Of a DNA stretch of 54,446 nt, positions 37,190-46,156 are shown one piece after another. The stretch covers positions 1 through 54,446 of the forward strand of contig CACBFE010000006.1 in the NCBI GenBank assembly GCA_902538445.1. Direction: 5' to 3'. Position 1 is the first letter of the stretch, and every line of letters begins with the position of its first letter. Position numbers and translations under genes: made by a program. This stretch comes from an uncultured Pelagibacteraceae bacterium (GTDB lineage Bacteria; Pseudomonadota; Alphaproteobacteria; Pelagibacterales; Pelagibacteraceae). The notes below the pieces were generated by a model that was not told the origin of the DNA, ran no database searches, and saw only the letters and a program-made list of their open reading frames with translations.

Positions 37190-37662
37190 ATATAGTCAAC
37201 ATCTAATATCTCAAAGTTTTTTTCACCTGATGGAGTATTTACAGTCAGCATCTCGCCTTTGTCTTTTCCAATTAAAGCTTTTCCGATAGGACTTTTAAAA
37301 AAAATGAGATTTTTTTTTATGTCAGCTTCATCTTGCCCAACCAGCTTGTAGATAATTTGCTTATTTTCATTTAGATCTTGAAGTTTAACAGTTGATCCAA
37401 ATATTACTTTTCCGTTATTTTCAATTTTAGTTACATCAATTACATTAGCGCGAGCAATTAAATCATTGATAGCAATTACTCTGCTTTCGATTAAAGCCTG
37501 TTGTTCTTTTGCTGCATGATACTCTGCATTTTCTTTCAGATCTCCATGTGATCTTGCTTCTGCAATAGCCTCAACAATTTTAGGTCTTTGATTATTTTTT
37601 AAATCCTCTAATTCAGATTTTAAATTTTTAAGACCACTTACTGTAATAGGTTCTTTATCCAT
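37186..37662 (-). CDS. greA: Transcription elongation factor GreA
   Basis: Rescues backtracked RNA polymerase by stimulating transcript cleavage. The 158 residues have an N-terminal coiled coil with the tip block ARSHGDLKENAEYHAAKEQQ, including the functional acidic residues, and a C-terminal FKBP-like domain ending SPIGKALIGKDKGE. Length is normal. It lies 3 bases after hemF on the minus strand and overlaps the convergent cca gene by 4 bases. Confidence 0.96.
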   Translation of the reverse strand: MDKEPITVSGLKNLKSELEDLKNNQRPKIVEAIAEARSHGDLKENAEYHAAKEQQALIESRVIAINDLIARANVIDVTKIENNGKVIFGSTVKLQDLNENKQIIYKLVGQDEADIKKNLIFFKSPIGKALIGKDKGEMLTVNTPSGEKNFEILDVDYI

Positions 37663-37665
37663 TTT

Positions 37666-38490
37666 TTATTTCCATTTCGCCTCTGGAGGTAAAGACATCA
37701 AAATGGAGTCGATATTACCTCCAGAGTTTAAGCCAAATTTTGTTCCTCTATCATACAAAAGATTAAATTCTACATATCTTCCACGTTTTAACAATTGTTT
37801 ATCCTTATCTTTCATTGAATATTTTAAATTTTTTTTTCTATGAATTATTTTATTTGAGATGTCAATGAAACCTAAACCGAGTTCTCTTACAAATTTAAAG
37901 TTTTTAATCCAATCTTTAGTTTCATAATCAAAGAAAATACCGCCAATTCCTCTGGCTTCCCCTCTATGAGGTAAGTAAAAATATTCATCACACCAATTTT
38001 TATATTTTTTGTAATTTTTTTTATTTTGCAAACAAATCTTTTTCAATTCATTGTGAACAAATTTACTTTCTACTGGATCCTCATGACTAGGTGTAACATC
38101 CATTCCACCTCCGAACCATTCCTTAGATGTTACAATAAACCTTGTATTAAAATGAATTGCTGGCACCTTAGGGTTTTTCATGTGAGCAACTACTGAAACT
38201 CCAGATGCCCAATATAATCCACTTTTTTCTGCACCTAAAATTCTAGATCTAAATTTTTTTGGAAAAATACCCGAAACAGTTGATTTGTTAACGCCTACCT
38301 TATCAAAAATTTTACCACCAGTCATAAGACAAGATAATCCACCACCTTCCTTGACGTTCTTTTTTTTCCATTCTCTTTTAGAAAAAGTAATTTTATTTTT
38401 TTCTAAATTTTCAAATGATTTGCATATTTGCACTTGTAAAAAGGAAAACCAACTATCGGACATTTTTTTTCTGAAATCTATATTGATCAT
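37666..38490 (-). CDS. hemF: Oxygen-dependent coproporphyrinogen III oxidase
   Basis: Converts coproporphyrinogen III to protoporphyrinogen IX in heme synthesis, using O2. The 274 residues carry GGGLSCLMTGGKIFDKVGVN near the N-terminus, WFGGGMDVTPSHE, the YLPHRGEARGIGGIFFD active-site block and GRYVEFNLLYDRGTKFGL. It overlaps trmL by 1 base. Use of the aerobic enzyme fits the oxidase and bc1 operons, which need heme. Confidence 0.96.
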   Translation of the reverse strand: MINIDFRKKMSDSWFSFLQVQICKSFENLEKNKITFSKREWKKKNVKEGGGLSCLMTGGKIFDKVGVNKSTVSGIFPKKFRSRILGAEKSGLYWASGVSVVAHMKNPKVPAIHFNTRFIVTSKEWFGGGMDVTPSHEDPVESKFVHNELKKICLQNKKNYKKYKNWCDEYFYLPHRGEARGIGGIFFDYETKDWIKNFKFVRELGLGFIDISNKIIHRKKNLKYSMKDKDKQLLKRGRYVEFNLLYDRGTKFGLNSGGNIDSILMSLPPEAKWK

Positions 38491-38939
38491 TATTTGTATA
38501 AATTATTTTGTCTGAGAGCCTCAGCTGAAACAATAGCTACACTCATAGCGACATTAAGTGATCTGGTTTTGTTATTCATTGGGACCTTTACTTTGTTTTT
38601 GATAGTTTTATGTAAAATTTCTGGTACCCCAGAGCTTTCTCTTCCAAACATAAGTACATCATTCTTTTTAAAATTGAATTTATGATAAAGTTTTTTTGCT
38701 TTTGTTGTCATAAGCACTATTCTCTTATTTTTATTCTTAGCGATAAAATTATTATAATTCTCGTACCTAAATACTTTACTTAATCCAAGGTAGTCCATTA
38801 CGACTCGTTTAAATCTTGGGTCATTTAAATTAAAACCACAAGGCTCAATTATGTGAATTTTCAAGTTTAGACAGGCTCCTAACCTAATTATAGCTCCTGT
38901 ATTCTGAGGTATATCTGGTTTATAAAGAGCTATGTGCAT
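38490..38939 (-). CDS. trmL: tRNA (cytidine(34)-2'-O)-methyltransferase TrmL
   Basis: SPOUT methyltransferase that modifies the wobble base of leucine tRNAs. The 149-residue protein is the minimal one-domain form. Motif 1 is ALYKPDIPQNTGAIIRLGACL, with Asn and Arg ligands, followed by LMFGRESSGVPE and the knot loop VPMNNKTRSLNVAMSVAI. It is divergent from petA with an 89-base gap and starts the trmL-hemF-greA run. Confidence 0.95.
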   Translation of the reverse strand: MHIALYKPDIPQNTGAIIRLGACLNLKIHIIEPCGFNLNDPRFKRVVMDYLGLSKVFRYENYNNFIAKNKNKRIVLMTTKAKKLYHKFNFKKNDVLMFGRESSGVPEILHKTIKNKVKVPMNNKTRSLNVAMSVAIVSAEALRQNNLYK

Positions 38940-39028
38940 TATTATTGCTTAATTTATGTGTCATTCTGACCCTAGAGTACTTAAAAATATAGTTTTAATA
39001 AATATATATATTATAAACACAATCATTA

Positions 39029-39550
39029 ATGAGCAAAGTAGAAAAGAAAGTTAATCGAAGAGATTTTTTATTTACAGCTAGTTATACGCTTGGAGCAGTA
39101 GGGGTCGGAGCAGTGCTTTGGCCAATGATAGACCAAATGAACCCTGATAAAGCTCAGCAAGCTTTAGCGACTACAGAAGTTGACATTAGCAGCATAGAAC
39201 CTGGTAAATCAATTACTGTTTTATGGAGAGGAAAGCCAATATTTATAAAAAAAAGAACTTCAGAGGAAATAGCAGAGGCCAGGGCGGTAAGATTGGACGA
39301 TTTGCCTGATCCTCAAAAGGATGAGGATAGAGTAAAAGCTGGAAAAGACGAATGGTTAGTCATGTTAGGAGTGTGTACACACCTTGGATGTGTGCCTTTA
39401 AAAGATAAAGGAGATTTTAACGGTTGGTTTTGTCCTTGCCATGGTTCACATTACGATGTATCAGGCAGAATAAGAAAAGGACCAGCTCCAACAAATATGG
39501 AAATACCAAAGTTTGAATTTGTTGATAGCAATACAATTAAAATTGGATAA
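39029..39550 (+). CDS. petA: Ubiquinol-cytochrome c reductase Rieske iron-sulfur subunit
   Basis: Carries the high-potential [2Fe-2S] cluster of the bc1 complex. An N-terminal transmembrane helix (about 14-34), preceded by the twin-arginine-like NRRDFLF, anchors the periplasmic domain. The cluster motifs are CTHLGC near residue 115 and CPCHGSH near 134, each giving one Cys and one His ligand. The 173-residue length is typical. First gene of petABC; petB follows by 6 bases. Confidence 0.97.
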   Translation: MSKVEKKVNRRDFLFTASYTLGAVGVGAVLWPMIDQMNPDKAQQALATTEVDISSIEPGKSITVLWRGKPIFIKKRTSEEIAEARAVRLDDLPDPQKDEDRVKAGKDEWLVMLGVCTHLGCVPLKDKGDFNGWFCPCHGSHYDVSGRIRKGPAPTNMEIPKFEFVDSNTIKIG

Positions 39551-39556
39551 ATAATT

Positions 39557-40816
39557 ATGAGTGAGCACGAATACGTCCCAAAATCTAAAGCAGGAAAATG
39601 GTTTAACGACCGTTTACCTTTACTCACGCTTGGAGCGCATCTAACAGATTACCCAACTCCCAAAAATTTGAATTACTGGTGGACCTTTGGTGGAATTTTA
39701 ACTTTTTGTTTGATCACTCAAATAGTTACAGGAATTGTTTTAGCAATGCATTACGTTGCTCATGCAGATTTAGCTTTTGCAAGTGTTGAACATATTATGA
39801 GAGATGTAAATTATGGTTGGCTGATAAGATACATTCATAGTAATGGAGCATCTATGTTTTTCTTGGCAGTTTACATACACATTTTTAGATCTTTATTTTA
39901 TGGATCATATAAATCACCAAGAGAAGTTATTTGGATAATTGGTCTTATGATTTATTTATTAATGATGGCAGCAGCGTTCATGGGTTACGTTTTGCCTTGG
40001 GGTCAAATGAGCTTTTGGGGCGCTACTGTAATTACTAATTTATTTAGTGCGATACCGTTAGTTGGTGATAGTATAACAACTTGGTTATGGGGAGCATACT
40101 CAGTAGATAATCCAACACTAAATAGATTCTTTAGTCTACATTATTTAATTCCGTTTTTAATTTTAGGATTAGTAGTTTTACACATCTGGGCTTTACACGT
40201 TCCAGGAAATAATAACCCTGTGGGAATTGACATAAAGAAACCATCTAAAGATACAGTGCCATTCCATCCTTATATAACAATTAAAGATGCTTTCGCTCTT
40301 TTAGTTTTTATGATCATATTTGCCGGATTTGTATTCTTCACTCCTAATGTTTTAGGTCACTCAGACAACTATATACCTGCCAATCCATTAGTTACACCAG
40401 CTCACATTGTGCCTGAATGGTATTTATTACCATTTTACGCAATTTTAAGGTCTGTCCCTGATAAATTAGGCGGAGTAATTTTAATGTTCAGTGCAATTTT
40501 TATTTTATTTGTTTTACCTTGGTTAGATACATCAAAAGTTAGATCGGCTGTTTTTAGACCGATTTATAGACAGTTCTTTTGGATATTAGTAATAGATGTT
40601 CTAATGCTTGGTTATGTTGGTGCGATGCCAGCTGAAGGAATTTACTTAGTATTAGCTAGAGTGGGAACTATTTATTACTTCTTACATTTTATAGTGGTTA
40701 TGCCTGTTGTCGGTTATTTAGAAAAAACGGATCCAATTCCCATGAGCATTTCCGAGCCAGTATTAACCGGGGGAGCAGAACCATCTTTGGCTAGGAAGGT
40801 TAATGATAAAGTTTAA
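39557..40816 (+). CDS. petB: Cytochrome b of the bc1 complex
   Basis: Eight-helix subunit with two b hemes and the quinol-oxidation and quinone-reduction sites. The 419 residues contain [10 protein letters not shown] and the heme-binding helix [20 protein letters not shown], where the His pair is spaced 13 apart. The Qo site has PEWY ([15 protein letters not shown]). The C-terminal tail of about 20 residues is polar. It overlaps petC by 14 bases. Confidence 0.97.
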   Translation: MSEHEYVPKSKAGKWFNDRLPLLTLGAHLTDYPTPKNLNYWWTFGGILTFCLITQIVTGIVLAMHYVAHADLAFASVEHIMRDVNYGWLIRYIHSNGASMFFLAVYIHIFRSLFYGSYKSPREVIWIIGLMIYLLMMAAAFMGYVLPWGQMSFWGATVITNLFSAIPLVGDSITTWLWGAYSVDNPTLNRFFSLHYLIPFLILGLVVLHIWALHVPGNNNPVGIDIKKPSKDTVPFHPYITIKDAFALLVFMIIFAGFVFFTPNVLGHSDNYIPANPLVTPAHIVPEWYLLPFYAILRSVPDKLGGVILMFSAIFILFVLPWLDTSKVRSAVFRPIYRQFFWILVIDVLMLGYVGAMPAEGIYLVLARVGTIYYFLHFIVVMPVVGYLEKTDPIPMSISEPVLTGGAEPSLARKVNDKV

Positions 40817-41585
40817 TATTAAACTACTCGTTTTATCTTTTTTGTTACTTATCTCACTAAGACCACTACAAAGTGCTGAAATGGTTGATCCAATTAAAGT
40901 GAATTGGAGCTTTAAAGGTTTAACAGGAACTTTTGATAGAGCATCACTACAAAGAGGTTTCCAAGTTTATAAAGAAGTCTGTGCTTCTTGCCACTCAATG
41001 CAATATCTTAGCTATAGGAATCTCGGAGAACCTGGTGGACCTGAGTTTTCAGAACAAGAAGTAAAAGCTATTGCTGCTAGTTTTGAAATAGATGATGGTC
41101 CAGACTCTCAGGGAGAAATGTTTACTCGACCAGGAAAACCTTCAGATAAATTTAAAAGCCCATACCCTAATGTTCAGGCAGCAATTGCTGCTAATGGCGG
41201 GGCATATCCGCCTGATATGTCAGTTTTAGTTAAAGCAAGAAAAGGAGGAGCTAATTATATTTATTCAGTGCTTGTCGGTTATGAGGATCCTCCCCCAGGT
41301 GTTACTCTTGATGACGGTGTTTATTACAATAAATATATGTCCGGCAACAAGATTAAAATGCCAAATAATTTAATGGATGGTCTAGTTGAATACGCAGATG
41401 GTACCGAGTCTACTGTTGATCAAATGGCTAAAGACGTCACTACTTTTTTAGCTTGGGCTGCTGAACCTGAACTTGAAGAAAGACATAGAACGGGTGTTAA
41501 AGTAATTATTTATTTAGTACTTTTAACAACTTTAGTTTATCTGAGTATGAAGAAAATTTGGTCACGGGTTAACACGGAAGTATAA
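40803..41585 (+). CDS. petC: Cytochrome c1
   Basis: Heme c subunit of the bc1 complex, passing electrons to soluble cytochrome c. A signal peptide (about 1-25) precedes CASCHSM at 60-66, the covalent heme site. The axial Met is likely in the [12 protein letters not shown] segment, and a C-terminal anchor helix lies at about 236-252. The 260 residues are normal. The final 24 bases overlap the end of the convergent ychF gene. Confidence 0.96.
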   Translation: MIKFNIKLLVLSFLLLISLRPLQSAEMVDPIKVNWSFKGLTGTFDRASLQRGFQVYKEVCASCHSMQYLSYRNLGEPGGPEFSEQEVKAIAASFEIDDGPDSQGEMFTRPGKPSDKFKSPYPNVQAAIAANGGAYPPDMSVLVKARKGGANYIYSVLVGYEDPPPGVTLDDGVYYNKYMSGNKIKMPNNLMDGLVEYADGTESTVDQMAKDVTTFLAWAAEPELEERHRTGVKVIIYLVLLTTLVYLSMKKIWSRVNTEV

Positions 41586-42632
41586 AACATCTCCATCTTT
41601 AACAATATAATCTTTTCCTTCAATTCTTAACTTTCCATTCTCTTTACATTTCTCAGCACTTCCAAATCTTATAAAATCCTCACATGTCACAGCCTCAGCT
41701 CGAATAAAGTTTTTTTCAAAATCAGTATGTATCACGCTAGCTGCTTTTGGTGCTAGAGTATTTTTTTCTACAGTCCAAGCTCTACTCTCCTCAGGTCCTG
41801 AAGTAAAAAATGTATCGAGACTCAAGAGATCATAGCCCTCTTTTATCAATTGATTAAGGCCAGTTTTATTTAATCCTATCTCTCTCATGAAAGTCTCTCT
41901 CTCGTTATTATCTAATCCCATGATTTGATCTTCAATATCAGCACAAATTGTTACGATTTTTTCACTTGGATATTTTTTTTTCACACTTTCAGTAAATTTA
42001 TTCCCTTTAGCTAGGCTTTCTTCATCTACGTTACATACTATAATTTTTGGTTTAATACTTAATAATCCCAATGTACTTAAAAATTTTTTTTCCAATTTAT
42101 CGTTCACTTGAACTTCTTTACCATTATTTAATTGATTTAATTTTTCCGTAAGTATTTCCACCTCTTTTTCTTGAAGAAATTTTTTTTTACCTTTTTCAAG
42201 TTTTTTTTGAATAATATCGAGGTCAGAAAGAATTATTTCTGTTTTTATTGTTTCAAGATCTTCAACCGGATTTATTTCTGAGTTTACGTGAGTAATTTTG
42301 TCAGATTCAAAACATCTAACTAAGTGGATAATAGCATCAACCTCTCTGATATGAGAAAGGAATTTATTTCCTAATCCTTCTCCCTTTGACGCTCCTTTAA
42401 CTAAACCTGCAATATCAACAAAAGTAATATTAGTATAAATTTTTTTTTTCGAATTAGATAATTTTGATAATTTATCTAATCTTTCATCAACGACATCGAC
42501 TATTCCAATATTCGGATCGATAGTGCAAAAAGGAAAATTAGCTGCTTCAGCATTTTTTGAGGCGGTCAAAGCATTGAATAAAGTGGACTTTCCAACATTA
42601 GGAAGTCCAACTATTCCACATTTAAATCCCAT
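41562..42632 (-). CDS. ychF: Ribosome-binding GTPase/ATPase YchF (Obg family)
   Basis: P-loop NTPase that binds ribosomes. Motifs are G1 GLPNVGKST at 8-16, the switch region NFPFCTIDPN, G3 DIAGLVKGAS, and the YchF-specific NVDEE replacing the usual NKxD, consistent with ATP preference in this family. The C-terminal TGS domain includes FFTSGPEESRAWTV and AASVIHTDFE. The 356 residues are normal length. It overlaps pth by 11 bases and the convergent petC by 24 bases. Confidence 0.96.
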   Translation of the reverse strand: MGFKCGIVGLPNVGKSTLFNALTASKNAEAANFPFCTIDPNIGIVDVVDERLDKLSKLSNSKKKIYTNITFVDIAGLVKGASKGEGLGNKFLSHIREVDAIIHLVRCFESDKITHVNSEINPVEDLETIKTEIILSDLDIIQKKLEKGKKKFLQEKEVEILTEKLNQLNNGKEVQVNDKLEKKFLSTLGLLSIKPKIIVCNVDEESLAKGNKFTESVKKKYPSEKIVTICADIEDQIMGLDNNERETFMREIGLNKTGLNQLIKEGYDLLSLDTFFTSGPEESRAWTVEKNTLAPKAASVIHTDFEKNFIRAEAVTCEDFIRFGSAEKCKENGKLRIEGKDYIVKDGDVLYFRVNP

Positions 42633-43194
42633 TAAGATCTTGATTTACTTTGCTGGAAAATAGGTCTATTTTTTTTTGAATTAAGGTAGGTAGTTGTTTA
42701 ACAATATTTTCTGTAATCTCATTAATTTTCTCCTCCTCATCTTCTTTAAAATCATCTAGAACGTGACTATTCACTTTTTTCTTTTGTTTTGGATGACCAA
42801 TACCAACACGCACTCTTGAGTAATCTTTACCGATAAATTTATCAATAGACTCAATTCCATTATGACCTGCGCTACTACCCCCAAACTTTGCTTTGATTTT
42901 TCCAAAATCTATATCCATATCATCGTGAAAAACAAAAACATCTTTTGCGTCAATTTTGAAATAATCGATTAATTCTTTAACAGCAGTTCCAGAATTATTC
43001 ATAAAAGTTAACGGCTTAATAGCATATATTTTCTTTTCATCAATATTGCCAGTGGTTAACAAGCCTTTAAATTTAGGTTTTTGTTTTGAAAGTTTAAAGT
43101 GTGCGTTTATAGCATCAATAATTTTAAATCCAATATTGTGCCTTGTATTTATATAGTTGGACCCAGGATTACCTAATCCCACAAGTAAAAGCAT
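42622..43194 (-). CDS. pth: Peptidyl-tRNA hydrolase
   Basis: Releases tRNA from peptidyl-tRNA. The 190 residues contain VGLGNPGSNYINTRHNIGF with catalytic His19, the LTFMNNSG motif and the VFHDDMDIDFG substrate-binding block, plus GHNGIESI. It lies 5 bases after rplY and overlaps ychF by 11 bases, in the prs-rplY-pth-ychF order common in alphaproteobacteria. Confidence 0.96.
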   Translation of the reverse strand: MLLLVGLGNPGSNYINTRHNIGFKIIDAINAHFKLSKQKPKFKGLLTTGNIDEKKIYAIKPLTFMNNSGTAVKELIDYFKIDAKDVFVFHDDMDIDFGKIKAKFGGSSAGHNGIESIDKFIGKDYSRVRVGIGHPKQKKKVNSHVLDDFKEDEEEKINEITENIVKQLPTLIQKKIDLFSSKVNQDLNGI

Positions 43195-43199
43195 ATTAA

Positions 43200-43955
43200 T
43201 TATTTCTTTTCAGCAGGTTTTTTTTCAGCAGGTTTTTTATCGTCAGGTTTTTTATCTGCAGTATCTTTTGATTTGTCATCTTTCTTGGCTGGGTCACCAT
43301 CTTTGGCAGCTGTTGCTTCCGCGCCCTCAGCTGGAGTTTCGCCTTCTACACCCTCAGCTACAGCACCATCCTCAGCTGGTTTTTCAGGTTCCTTCATAAC
43401 AGTTGGTGAAGCAACTGTTGCAATAACAAAGTCACGATCTGTAATTGTTGGTAAAACGTTTTCCTCTAATTTTACTGATGAGATTTTTATACTAGTACCA
43501 ATATCTGTTCCGGCTAAATCAACGGTAATTTCATTCGGTATATTTTCTGCAGGACACTTTAATTCAATTTTTCTTCTTACAATATTTAGTACTCCGCCTC
43601 TTTTTAATCCAGGAGAGTCAGGATGATTAATAAATTTTACAGGTATTTCTAAAATTATTTTTTTACCAGAAACAATTCTCATAAAATCTATATGAATAGG
43701 TTCCTCGGAGACAACGTGAAATGCAACGTCTCTAGGAATAACTTTTTCTTTTTTTCCATCTATATCCAATTCTAAAACTTTTGATAGGAATGTGTCTGAA
43801 TTAACAATGTTTTTTAAATCTTTTTTTTGAACTGAAATATTTTGATTAGCCTCTTTACCTCCATATAAAATTGCTGGAATGAGTCCCTCAGATCTCAATT
43901 TATTATTTGCTCCAGTAGAGCTGTTGTCTCTTTTAATTGCCTTTAAATTACTCAT
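43200..43955 (-). CDS. rplY: Ribosomal protein L25 (Ctc form) with low-complexity tail
   Basis: Binds 5S rRNA in the large subunit. The N-terminal L25 domain has GLIPAILYGGKE and HIDFMRI; the second TL5 domain follows with VDLAGTDIG. Residues after about 190 are a low-complexity tail, first acidic and Ala-rich (EGVEGETPAEGAEA) and then Lys/Pro repeats of KPAEKK. The total of 251 residues exceeds the usual about 200. Located between prs (49-base gap) and pth (5-base gap). A candidate promoter lies in the gap before it. Confidence 0.93.
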   Translation of the reverse strand: MSNLKAIKRDNSSTGANNKLRSEGLIPAILYGGKEANQNISVQKKDLKNIVNSDTFLSKVLELDIDGKKEKVIPRDVAFHVVSEEPIHIDFMRIVSGKKIILEIPVKFINHPDSPGLKRGGVLNIVRRKIELKCPAENIPNEITVDLAGTDIGTSIKISSVKLEENVLPTITDRDFVIATVASPTVMKEPEKPAEDGAVAEGVEGETPAEGAEATAAKDGDPAKKDDKSKDTADKKPDDKKPAEKKPAEKK

Positions 43956-43972
43956 AATTTATTGAAAAGGGG

Positions 43973-44001
43973 TATATAACCCAAGATTGACATCAAAACA
44001 A
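43973..44001 (-). promoter_or_regulatory. Candidate promoter for rplY-pth-ychF
   Basis: On the minus strand TTGTTT (43996-44001) and TATATA (43973-43978) are spaced by 17 bases and lie 18 bases before the rplY start. The gap between prs and rplY is one of the larger same-strand gaps here. The -35 match is weak and the sequence is AT-rich, so the call is tentative. Confidence 0.3.
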
Positions 44002-44004
44002 GTA

Positions 44005-44937
44005 TTAATTAAATAAATCTGATACAGAATTTGAATTCGCTATTCTTTTGATAGCTTCTGACATCAATGATGAAATTGATAAGACCTCAATTTTATTGTT
44101 ATTTTTAATCTTATTTGAATTATCGATTGAATCAGTGATAATTAATTTCTTAATTTTAGAATTTTTAATTTTTTTAGCCGCTTCTCCACTTAAAACAGCA
44201 TGAGTAATAAAAACAAACACTTCTTTAGCACCTTGTTTTTTCAATGCATCAACAGCATTTATTATCGTTCCTCCACTATCAATTATATCATCGACTATGA
44301 TACAAATTTTATTTTTCACATCTCCAATGATGTTCATAACTTCAGATTTACCAGCAGCAGGTCTTCTTTTATCAATGATTGCAAGATCAGCTTTTAGTCT
44401 AGTAGCTAAAGCTCTAGTTCTAGCAACACCTCCCATATCAGGAGAAACACAAATTAAATTTTTTGAGGTAATCTTTTTTTTGATATATTTTGAAAATAGT
44501 GGAGTAGTAAATAAATTATCTACCGGCATATCAAAAAATCCTTGAATCTGTCCTGCGTGAAGATCAACAGTCACTATTCTATTTGCACCAGCATTAGTTA
44601 ATAGGTTTGCTACGACTTTCGCAGATATGGAAGTTCTGGGTGCAACTTTTCTATCTTGTCTTGCATATCCAAAATATGGAATAACAGCAGTTATTGTTTT
44701 CGCGGACGATCTTTTCAAAGCGTCAATAACTAAAAGTAATTCCATTATATTATCATTGGCAGGATTTGAGGTAGATTGTATAACAAATACACTATTCCCT
44801 CTTATATTTTCGTTAATCTCAATATAAATTTCACCATCAGCGAATCTTCTTATATTTGTATTTATCAATTTTAGTTTTAAGTTTTTAGCAATGTTTCTAC
44901 TTAATTTTAAATTGCTAGTTCCAGACAAAATTTTCAT
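44005..44937 (-). CDS. prs: Ribose-phosphate pyrophosphokinase
   Basis: Makes PRPP from ribose 5-phosphate and ATP for nucleotide, His and Trp synthesis. The 310 residues include RFADGEIYIEI, the ATP-binding block PYFGYARQDRK, VTVDLHAGQIQGFF and the PRPP loop IVDDIIDSGGTI near residue 215. Length and motifs match class I enzymes. It begins the prs-rplY-pth-ychF run and follows pgeF in the opposite transcriptional sense of distance, with a 50-base gap. Confidence 0.97.
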   Translation of the reverse strand: MKILSGTSNLKLSRNIAKNLKLKLINTNIRRFADGEIYIEINENIRGNSVFVIQSTSNPANDNIMELLLVIDALKRSSAKTITAVIPYFGYARQDRKVAPRTSISAKVVANLLTNAGANRIVTVDLHAGQIQGFFDMPVDNLFTTPLFSKYIKKKITSKNLICVSPDMGGVARTRALATRLKADLAIIDKRRPAAGKSEVMNIIGDVKNKICIIVDDIIDSGGTIINAVDALKKQGAKEVFVFITHAVLSGEAAKKIKNSKIKKLIITDSIDNSNKIKNNNKIEVLSISSLMSEAIKRIANSNSVSDLFN

Positions 44938-44987
44938 GAAATGTAATTATTTATACCTTATTTCCATATCTTTTCAAATTAATAAAG

Positions 44988-45740
44988 TTAAGGCATACAA
45001 ACTGTAGAAATGCATCTACCATAATCTTTTTCATCTAATTTTCTTGATCTTCGGTAACTAAAAAAGTTGCTCTTTTGGGAAAAAGTATCCTTGTTCACTT
45101 GATCAACTCTAACTTTATATTTGATAAGATTGTCAGTTACAAATTTTCTTAGATTGAAAAGTTTTTTGTTATTTTTTTTATCTAAGAAATATTTTCTATT
45201 TTTTTTCGCTACTTTAATAAACTTTTTAAAAAAATCTAAATCAACTTCGTAACTTTTTTGAGCAATACAAGGGCCTACACTTGCATAAATCAAATTTTTT
45301 GAACTGATTTTTTTTATCTTATAAATTGTTTTTTTAATAATATCTAAATAAGCACCTTTCCAACCTGCATGAATACACCCAATAATTTGATTTTTTACAT
45401 CATACAAAATAATTGGCGCACAATCAGCCGTTACAACACCAAGTGATACTCCTTTCATTTTAGTTATCATTGCATCTGCTATTATTCTTTTTTTGTAATT
45501 ATTTTTTTTAATTTCAACAACTTTGTTGCTATGTGTCTGGTGCATTAATATTAGCTTATCTTTTGTAACCCCCATTTTGTTTGAGACGAAAGTGAAATTT
45601 TTATTAATATTTTTTCTGTTGTCGTTTGACCCCCTCCCACAATTTAGACTTTTGTATAAACCTTTTGAAAATCCACCTTTTCTAGAAAAGAAGCAGTGAT
45701 TAACATTTTTAATTTTTTTAAGATTTTTTGAGTAAAACAT
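44988..45740 (-). CDS. pgeF: Polyphenol oxidase/LACC1-family purine nucleoside phosphorylase (PgeF/YfiH)
   Basis: The 250 residues match the YfiH family. The metal-site motifs are MHQTHSNKVVEI, GVVTADCAPIILYD and GCIHAGWKGAYLDI, giving the conserved His-Cys-His set, with a C-terminal FFSYRRSRKLDEKDYGRCIS. Family members hydrolyse or phosphorolyse purine nucleosides, and an E. coli homologue edits peptidoglycan precursors. It shares 1 base with the end of the midA 3' half, fitting the conserved lgt-midA-pgeF order. Confidence 0.92.
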   Translation of the reverse strand: MFYSKNLKKIKNVNHCFFSRKGGFSKGLYKSLNCGRGSNDNRKNINKNFTFVSNKMGVTKDKLILMHQTHSNKVVEIKKNNYKKRIIADAMITKMKGVSLGVVTADCAPIILYDVKNQIIGCIHAGWKGAYLDIIKKTIYKIKKISSKNLIYASVGPCIAQKSYEVDLDFFKKFIKVAKKNRKYFLDKKNNKKLFNLRKFVTDNLIKYKVRVDQVNKDTFSQKSNFFSYRRSRKLDEKDYGRCISTVCMP

Positions 45741-46111
45741 TATTTAAATCCAACAAAATTATTTTTATTAAAGTTATATGCTAAAATTACTTTAAATAAA
45801 TCTCCCATAGACCTAGGACTAAGTAATCTTTTTATTCTTAAATAAAGATCTGATTGTTCACTGAACCTCATTTTTTTGGCAACTACATTAGCTCTTTCAA
45901 GAATACCCATATTTTTTAAGAATTCTTTTTGAGTTACTATGCTACTAACTTTAAGATTATTTTTTAAAAAAAATTCATTAAGTAAACTAAAATTAACATG
46001 AGCAGAGATGTCTGCTTTACCTAGATTATTAAACAATTTATTTTTTTTATGTTTAATTACCGATTGCAAAGTATTTTGATTATCTGATCTTAAATATCCA
46101 TAATCTATCAA
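45740..46111 (-). CDS. midA: MidA/NDUFAF7-like methyltransferase, 3' part (out of frame with 5' part)
   Basis: Encodes the C-terminal third of a MidA (DUF185) protein: LIDYGYLRSDNQNTLQSV corresponds to the family motif where Asp-Tyr-Gly follows the SAM domain, and GKADISAHVNF matches the conserved PGxADLTAHVDF segment. The first codon that could serve as a start is TTG at 46111, inside that motif, so it is not a natural gene start. The -1 frame is open upstream to the A7 run at 46150-46156. Read with the 5' part, it restores a full-length protein of about 354 residues. See the frameshift site entry. Confidence 0.8.
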   Translation of the reverse strand: MIDYGYLRSDNQNTLQSVIKHKKNKLFNNLGKADISAHVNFSLLNEFFLKNNLKVSSIVTQKEFLKNMGILERANVVAKKMRFSEQSDLYLRIKRLLSPRSMGDLFKVILAYNFNKNNFVGFK

Positions 46112-46146
46112 TAGAACGGACCCTTTAAGTTGAGAAATTTTTTTGA

Positions 46147-46156
46147 TTATTTTTTT
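46147..46156 (-). other. Slippery heptamer / frameshift point in midA
   Basis: On the minus strand the 5' frame reads GAG CTA AAA AAA TAA. The A AAA AAA heptamer has the exact X XXY YYZ phase of -1 slippery sites. A -1 shift, or one extra A in the mRNA, continues as ATA ATC AAA AAA ATT and runs through ISQLKGSVLLIDYGYL into the 3' part with no stop. One missing base in a homopolymer is the simplest genetic explanation. Confidence 0.75.

Noticed and set aside
43157-43399. Gln/His/Leu-rich plus-strand frame opposite pth and rplY
   Set aside because: It is the reverse of the repetitive Lys/Pro/Ala tail of L25 and has no independent support.
43969-43982. GGGGTATATAACCC as a transcription terminator of prs
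   Set aside because: Arms are only three to four pairs with no following T-run on the minus strand; it fits better as part of a promoter region.
44938-44987. Small RNA or riboswitch in the gap between prs and pgeF
   Set aside because: Fifty AT-rich bases with no stable hairpin or conserved riboswitch core.
45740-46111. The midA 3' half as an independent small gene
   Set aside because: Its only start is a TTG inside the conserved IDYG motif, and the -1 frame is open to the A7 run; it is better read as the displaced end of midA.
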